From NCBI GenBank assembly GCA_009776385.1, contig WRFT01000043.1, positions 1-10,822 of the forward strand: 10,822 bases of DNA, given 5' to 3'. Position 1 is the first letter of the stretch; each line of letters opens with the position of its first letter. Both the position numbers and the translations under genes were made by a program. The stretch is from Clostridia bacterium. GTDB taxonomy: Bacteria; Bacillota; Clostridia; Christensenellales; Aristaeellaceae. Below, piece by piece: positions 6,747 to 10,822 of this stretch. The notes under the pieces are model-generated. The model did not search any database. It was not told where the DNA came from and worked only from the letters and a program-made list of their open reading frames with translations.

Positions 6747-7886
6747 ATGAAACAGACTATAGAAAACAGTCATTCGGGGCGTCTGATCGACCGTGACCTT
6801 CATGAAATGATAGAATCGGTCATCATGCTTCCGGAAACAGCCAGCGCCTGGCGGAACGCGCTGGCTAAAGACAAGAAGACCCCTTCAAAAAAATCTTCCT
6901 TTTCCGCGCAACCTAAATGGATTGCCGCGGCTGCGGCCATCCTGCTTGCGCTGTCCGCCACCGCTTTGACACGGGGAATATGGCCCGTTGGCAACCAAAG
7001 CCCTTCGGCGGCGCTTCCGCAAGACGTGGCAGCCGAGCCGGAAACACGGTACTCGCCCATGGGCGGCGAAACCCTGTTTGAACAAGAAGATATGTATGAC
7101 GCCGCGTGTGAAGCGGATTTTGAGATGATTCTTTCGGATATGGCGGAATTACCCGCCGCGCCCGCGCCGGAATTTGCGGAGCCGCAGGATAATAGGTACG
7201 AAACGATATGGGCTATCACAGGCGAGATGGTTCTTGCAACAGATGATTTTGACGATGTCCTTGAGCATATGGGCGCGTTAACATGCGCGTACGGCGGTTA
7301 CGTGGACTATACACATATATCAGAACAAGAGCCGGGCAACCGGTATGCAGAGATGACACTGCGTGTACCGATAGAGTGGCTGGAGACGTTTACGGCCGCT
7401 GTACGAGAGACGGGCCATATCGCGGAAGAAACATGGGATGCGACAGACAAGACCCCCTATTACCGGGATAGTACCGAACGTCTCCGCTCGCAGGAAGAGA
7501 AGATGGACCGTTTAGGGGCGTTGATGACTTCCGCTACGCGTATTCAGGACATTCTTGCGTTAGAAGCCGCCATTACCGACACGCAAGACACCATCGGCCT
7601 TAGCAAAGCGGATTTACTGGCTGTTGAAAGCGGCATATCCCATACCACTGTGCATATCCGTTTGATGGAAGATATGACAACGCAAACGGAGGGCGCCTCG
7701 CCTCTGCCGTTAAACGAACGCGCCCGGCAGGGGTTACAGGCCTCGTTAAACGGGATACGCTCGTTCTTGGGTGAAGCGGCGGTTTTTTTCGCCGCCTCCT
7801 CCCCTTTCATCGCGGCTGCGGCTCTTATAGTTTTGGCGGTATTGCTATTTAACAAACGCGCTCATAAAAAACGCGGGAACGGGTAA
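6747..7886 (+). CDS. DUF4349-domain membrane protein, probable anti-sigma factor of the preceding ECF sigma
   Basis: The 379-residue protein has a 57-residue N-terminal segment ending in basic residues (KDKKTPSKK), a hydrophobic helix (about 58-80), an acidic Pro/Ala-rich linker (about 82-148), a DUF4349 domain (about 150-345), a second membrane helix (about 346-368) and a basic tail (KRAHKKR). This predicts a cytoplasmic N-terminus, an outside domain and a cytoplasmic C-terminus. DUF4349 is recognised from YYRDSTERLRSQEEKMDRL and TRIQDILALEAAITDTQDTI (about 238-283), a likely coiled coil, then the THIS/TTVHIRL strand. No HxxxCxxC zinc anti-sigma motif is present. The role as anti-sigma factor rests on position (3 nt after the sigma stop, AAGGAGG at 6732-6738) and on topology, not on a known anti-sigma domain. 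The outside signal is unknown. Confidence 0.85.
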   Translation: MKQTIENSHSGRLIDRDLHEMIESVIMLPETASAWRNALAKDKKTPSKKSSFSAQPKWIAAAAAILLALSATALTRGIWPVGNQSPSAALPQDVAAEPETRYSPMGGETLFEQEDMYDAACEADFEMILSDMAELPAAPAPEFAEPQDNRYETIWAITGEMVLATDDFDDVLEHMGALTCAYGGYVDYTHISEQEPGNRYAEMTLRVPIEWLETFTAAVRETGHIAEETWDATDKTPYYRDSTERLRSQEEKMDRLGALMTSATRIQDILALEAAITDTQDTIGLSKADLLAVESGISHTTVHIRLMEDMTTQTEGASPLPLNERARQGLQASLNGIRSFLGEAAVFFAASSPFIAAAALIVLAVLLFNKRAHKKRGNG

Positions 7887-7938
7887 CACATTCACACGGC
7901 AACGATTCAGGCCGTATCAAAGAAGGGAAACAAGGCGG
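7887..7938 (+). other. Short gap between the DUF4349 gene and msrA without a terminator
   Basis: The 52-bp gap holds a small hairpin, ACGGC (7896-7900) with GCCGT (7911-7915), but no following T-run. I see no -35/-10 pair either. Read-through from the sigma operon into msrA is therefore plausible. A purine-rich AAGAAGGG (7920-7927) and AAGGCGG next to the ATG can serve as the msrA ribosome binding site; neither has ideal spacing. Confidence 0.5.
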
Positions 7939-8448
7939 ATGAAAACAGTTTATTTGGCGGGCGGATGTTTCTGGGGAGCGGAAAAATACCTTTCGCTGTT
8001 AAGCGGCGTATTAAGCACGACGGTAGGTTACGCCAACGGCCACACACAGAACCCCGTTTATGAGGAGGTCTGCGCCGGAAACACGGGGCACGCTGAGACA
8101 GTACGCGTTCTGTTTGACGAAACGGTACTGCCGCTGACGTCGCTTTTAAACCTTTTCTTTGAAATGATCGACCCGGTCAGCGTCAACAGGCAGGGCGAGG
8201 ATACAGGCGACCAGTACCGCACGGGAATATATTACGCGGATGAGGCGGACCGCCCCACGGTTCAGGACGCGCTCTGCCGCCTGCAAGCGGAGACAACGGG
8301 CCGTGTCGCCGTGGAATGTCAGCCGCGTCTTTTTTTCTGCGAAGCGGAGGAATACCATCAACAATACCTCTTGAAGCATCCGGACGGTTACTGCCATGTT
8401 CCGGCTGACCACTTTGACCGTGCACGGCAGTATACCGAAGGGCGTTAA
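7939..8448 (+). CDS. msrA: Peptide-methionine (S)-S-oxide reductase MsrA
   Basis: The enzyme reduces the S-epimer of methionine sulfoxide in proteins and free methionine, with electrons from thioredoxin, and so repairs oxidative damage. The 169-residue, single-domain product has the catalytic GCFWGAE with Cys10 and Glu13, TVGYANGHTQNPVYEEVC (28-45), TGHAE (49-53), and NRQGEDTGDQYRTGIYY (83-99). A C-terminal GYCH carries Cys152, the likely resolving cysteine as in MsrA proteins with a short C-terminus. There is no fused MsrB domain, and none is encoded nearby. The catalytic residue is an ordinary cysteine codon (TGT), not selenocysteine. It lies 52 nt after the DUF4349 gene with no terminator between, so it may belong to the sigma operon. 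Its stop codon overlaps that of the convergent radical SAM gene. Confidence 0.97.
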   Translation: MKTVYLAGGCFWGAEKYLSLLSGVLSTTVGYANGHTQNPVYEEVCAGNTGHAETVRVLFDETVLPLTSLLNLFFEMIDPVSVNRQGEDTGDQYRTGIYYADEADRPTVQDALCRLQAETTGRVAVECQPRLFFCEAEEYHQQYLLKHPDGYCHVPADHFDRARQYTEGR

Positions 8449-10043
8449 GACGGCCTTTCATCCACAATCATATACTCCCCCGTAACGGGATGCCGCCTTG
8501 AAAGATCATAGATACGCGTGAGGCCGTCATAGGTATAACGTTCCACACGGACACGCGCCTTACTGCGCATCCACGCCATCTCCGCGGAGCTATCCCGCAG
8601 CGCGTCGATTCCTGGTGGCAGAAGCGCCCGTTCTCCATGCCCTAATACATCCAACTTGACGCAATGCGCCGCTTCATCCCCGCCGCCGTGCAGTATTAAA
8701 AACCGGTACAGCAGGCTGTACGCTTCTTTTAAAGCATATCTGGGCTTGCCCGCTTCCCGCAGATAACTATGAAAGGATTCCAGAAAGGCAAAAGCGTCTG
8801 GGAAGAGTTTATCAAAGCTCAAGCGCAGAGAACGGGTAAAGAGCCCTGTGTTATAAAACCTGTCTATGACCTCCTCCGCCGCTTTTAACCTGCGTATATC
8901 GGCATAAGGCAGCGTATCCGTTTGAAAAACTTCGTATGGCGCGTCATCGAATGCTAACAGCCCGAAACGCGCACGGTCTCTACGGACAGCCGAACCCTTT
9001 AACAATTTTAAAAACCCCAGCTGCAGTGTGTGAGGTTGTGCCCGAAGGCATTCATCGACAGCGGTTTGAAAGGATTCCGCCGTTTCATACGGAAGGCCCG
9101 CGATGAGATCTAAATGAACATGGACATTGTTCCTGCGGGCAACGCGTTCCATAATATGAAGCGCCCTTTCCGGATCCGATACGCGCCCTATGGCTTCCAG
9201 CGTACGCGGATGAAGCGATTGGATGCCCGCTTCCAACTGAACACGGCCCGGCGGCATTGCCTCCAGGATAAGCATGAGCTCATCGTTCAACAGTTCCGGT
9301 ACCACTTCAAAATGGAAAACGCACGAGGTATCAAGGCCTAAAATGTACTGAAGAATCCGCGCCGCGCGCTTAGGGTCCGCGTTAAACGTACGGTCTGTAA
9401 ACTTTACCAGGCGCGTACCGCTAACCGCGAGCCGTCCGGTTTCCTCAAGCACCCTTTCAAGCGGCAGCACCTGAACCGACTCGGACAGGGAAGATAAGCA
9501 GTAACTGCAACGAAACGGGCAGCCGCGCGCGCTTTCATAATAGACGATTTTACCGGCGGAACCTTGGCGTGACAGCGTTTGAAAAAAAGCATCGGTCAAG
9601 GGCGACGGTAAATCCGTGAAAGGGACATTCGAAGAGGATAGGATGGATGCCCGCGGTTTCCCTCCGGCTAAAAGCAGTTCACTGAAGGCCGATTCACCGG
9701 GCCCTTGAATGATTGCGTCGGCAAAGGGATACGCTGTCAGATCCTCCTGAAAGGAGACTTCCGGGCCGCCCAATATAATGCGTGCATCCGGCTTGAGTTT
9801 TCTGAACGCCGCGCCCACCTCGCGCACGCAAGCCACATTCCAGATATACACACTAAAGCCCACCAAATCCGGCAAGTGCTCCGCGATGGCGGCCAGTATC
9901 TGATCTGCGGGGTCGTTAATCTTCTTTTCTATAATCCGTATTTCACCGCTGAACCCGGCGGTTTCGGCATGGGCTTTCAAGCACCAGGGCGCGAGGGAAA
10001 AGTGGACAGGCTTGGCGTTGATGGATACAAGAACCACTTTCAT
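8445..10043 (-). CDS. B12-binding-type radical SAM enzyme (DUF4080-like)
   Basis: The 532-residue protein has an N-terminal cobalamin-binding-like Rossmann domain (about 1-130; MKVVLVSINA, LVGFSVYIWN, IILGGPEVSF, IIQGPGE) and a radical SAM barrel. Its iron-sulfur motif is ESARGCPFRCSYC, with Cys175, Cys179 and Cys182; later barrel strands are QLEAGIQS (269-276) and HLDLIAGLPYET (310-321). A C-terminal region of about 200 residues looks like the DUF4080 extension. The canonical DxHxxG cobalamin ligand motif is not seen, so B12 may not be bound through the base-off histidine. Substrate and reaction are unknown; such proteins include methyltransferases and other radical enzymes. The start is taken as ATG 10043, 13 nt after the uvrB stop. 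The frame stays open to 10169, but that would run deep into uvrB. No strong ribosome binding site is visible, so translation may be coupled to uvrB. Confidence 0.88.
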   Translation of the reverse strand: MKVVLVSINAKPVHFSLAPWCLKAHAETAGFSGEIRIIEKKINDPADQILAAIAEHLPDLVGFSVYIWNVACVREVGAAFRKLKPDARIILGGPEVSFQEDLTAYPFADAIIQGPGESAFSELLLAGGKPRASILSSSNVPFTDLPSPLTDAFFQTLSRQGSAGKIVYYESARGCPFRCSYCLSSLSESVQVLPLERVLEETGRLAVSGTRLVKFTDRTFNADPKRAARILQYILGLDTSCVFHFEVVPELLNDELMLILEAMPPGRVQLEAGIQSLHPRTLEAIGRVSDPERALHIMERVARRNNVHVHLDLIAGLPYETAESFQTAVDECLRAQPHTLQLGFLKLLKGSAVRRDRARFGLLAFDDAPYEVFQTDTLPYADIRRLKAAEEVIDRFYNTGLFTRSLRLSFDKLFPDAFAFLESFHSYLREAGKPRYALKEAYSLLYRFLILHGGGDEAAHCVKLDVLGHGERALLPPGIDALRDSSAEMAWMRSKARVRVERYTYDGLTRIYDLSRRHPVTGEYMIVDERPS

Positions 10044-10056
10044 TGTGTTTATCCGG

Positions 10057-10822
10057 CTAACGGCGCGCGCGGTTACGGCGTTTGGCGCCTTTCGGCTGTT
10101 CTTTTGCTTTTCCGGGCGTATCCCCGCGAAGCTGATAAATTTTATCGCGCAGTTTGGCGGCCTGCTCAAAATCGAGCGCTTGCGCGGCGGTTAACATTTG
10201 ATCCTCCATCTTTTGCAGTAATCCCTCTCTTTCATCCGGCGGCAGCGTGTCCGCCGGAACCTCCCCCACCTTGCGGGAAATTTCTATCAACGCGCGTACG
10301 GCGCTTTTGACGCTTTGCGGCGTAATGCCGTGTTGTTCATTATACGCCTGCTGCAACGCGCGCCGCCGGTTTGTTTCACCGATAGCCCGCATCATGCTGT
10401 CCGTCATCATATCCGCGTACATGATGACGCGGCCGTCGATGTTCCGCGCGGCCCGCCCTATTGTTTGCACAAGGGATGTGCCGCTGCGCAGAAAACCTTC
10501 TTTGTCCGCGTCCAATATCGCCACCAGCGCGACCTCCGGAATATCCAGCCCTTCCCTTAAAAGGTTGATACCCACCAACACATCATACTCACCCAACCGC
10601 AGGTCGCGGATCAGTTCCGCCCGCTCCATGGTTTGAATGTCCGAATGGAGATAACGTACGCGGATATCCAGCTGTTTTAAGTAATCCGCCAAGCTTTCGG
10701 CCATACGCTTGGTAAGCGTCGTCACCAGCACACGCGCGCCCTTGTCAGCCGCCGCGTGAATTTCGGCGACCAAATCATCCACCTGTCCGGCCGCGGGGCG
10801 CACGATAATTTGAGGGTCTATC
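10057..10822 (-). CDS. uvrB: UvrABC system protein B, C-terminal part (5' end outside the window)
   Basis: UvrB is the damage-verifying helicase-like subunit of nucleotide excision repair; it is loaded by UvrA and then recruits UvrC. The visible 255 codons begin in IDPQIIVRPAAGQVDDL, continue through the second helicase domain with TLTKRMAESLADYL, LHSDIQTMER, NLLREGLDIPEVALVAILDADKEGF and TSLVQTIGRAARN, and end with a UVR domain (MEDQMLTAAQALDFEQAAKLRDKI) that contacts UvrC. The C-terminal tail is basic (AKRRNRARR). Nothing is broken in the visible part. The N-terminal ATPase half and the beta-hairpin lie beyond the right edge. uvrA, the common partner gene, does not follow; instead the radical SAM gene is next on the same strand. 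Confidence 0.97.
   Translation of the reverse strand, partial: IDPQIIVRPAAGQVDDLVAEIHAAADKGARVLVTTLTKRMAESLADYLKQLDIRVRYLHSDIQTMERAELIRDLRLGEYDVLVGINLLREGLDIPEVALVAILDADKEGFLRSGTSLVQTIGRAARNIDGRVIMYADMMTDSMMRAIGETNRRRALQQAYNEQHGITPQSVKSAVRALIEISRKVGEVPADTLPPDEREGLLQKMEDQMLTAAQALDFEQAAKLRDKIYQLRGDTPGKAKEQPKGAKRRNRARR

Noticed and set aside
6800..7219. A 139-codon open frame on the minus strand
   Set aside because: It lies fully antisense to the DUF4349 gene, its translation is low-complexity Ser/Ala-rich, and no promoter or ribosome binding site supports it.
7776..7795. GC hairpin with a run of seven Ts, considered as terminator or slippage site
   Set aside because: The Ts are in the loop, not after the stem, and the frame continues intact into the second membrane helix; it only encodes EAAVFFAA.
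8418..8427. 10-bp palindrome CCGTGCACGG near the end of msrA
   Set aside because: It is within coding sequence, has no T-run, and palindromes of this size are expected several times in a window of this length.
10044..10169. Extension of the radical SAM protein into uvrB
   Set aside because: It would overlap uvrB by over 100 nt out of frame, and the added residues are not domain-like; MKVVLVSINA is a typical beginning of this fold.
9705..10310. A 201-codon open frame on the plus strand
   Set aside because: It is antisense to both the radical SAM gene and uvrB, which are clearly real, has no recognisable domain or good ribosome binding site, and reflects third-position GC bias.
1..10822. Mobile elements, CRISPR arrays, tRNA or rRNA genes, toxin-antitoxin or defence genes
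   Set aside because: No transposase, integrase, direct-repeat array, cloverleaf-like RNA or defence protein was recognised on either strand.

Overview
The window reads as ordinary chromosome of a moderately GC-rich, low-complexity-free bacterium, most likely a member of the Bacillota (Clostridia). The evidence is strong GGAGG-type ribosome binding sites, several GTG starts, housekeeping proteins of Gram-positive type, and an XRE-cupin regulator paired with an acyl-CoA synthetase. The lineage is inferred from protein character only. I see no insertion sequence, phage gene, CRISPR array, tRNA or rRNA.

Layout from left to right. priA (primosomal helicase, minus) is followed by the ribosome binding site of a further gene that leaves the window. 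serS (seryl-tRNA synthetase, plus) diverges from priA, and the intergenic region holds two back-to-back sigma-A-type promoters. serS runs convergently, with only 3 nt between stop codons, into a minus-strand two-gene operon: an XRE-cupin regulator followed, with a 4-nt GTGA overlap, by an AMP-forming acyl-CoA synthetase. That operon has a clear extended -10 promoter with a 12-bp perfect palindrome on the -10, and a roughly 100-nt leader with competing hairpins.

On the plus strand follow an ECF sigma factor, a two-TM DUF4349 membrane protein that is probably its anti-sigma factor, and msrA (methionine sulfoxide reductase A). These may be one transcript. msrA ends on the same TTAA that supplies the stop codon of the convergent gene, a B12-binding-type radical SAM enzyme. 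That enzyme sits 13 nt downstream of uvrB, whose 5' part lies beyond the right edge.

Functionally there are housekeeping blocks (priA, serS, uvrB) and two small regulated modules. One is a regulator plus acyl-CoA ligase, where the cupin may sense the acid or acyl compound. The other is an envelope-stress-like sigma/anti-sigma unit next to a methionine-oxidation repair enzyme. The least explained parts are the zinc-finger-less DUF4349 anti-sigma candidate, the leader and operator of the XRE-cupin operon, and the role of the radical SAM enzyme behind uvrB.
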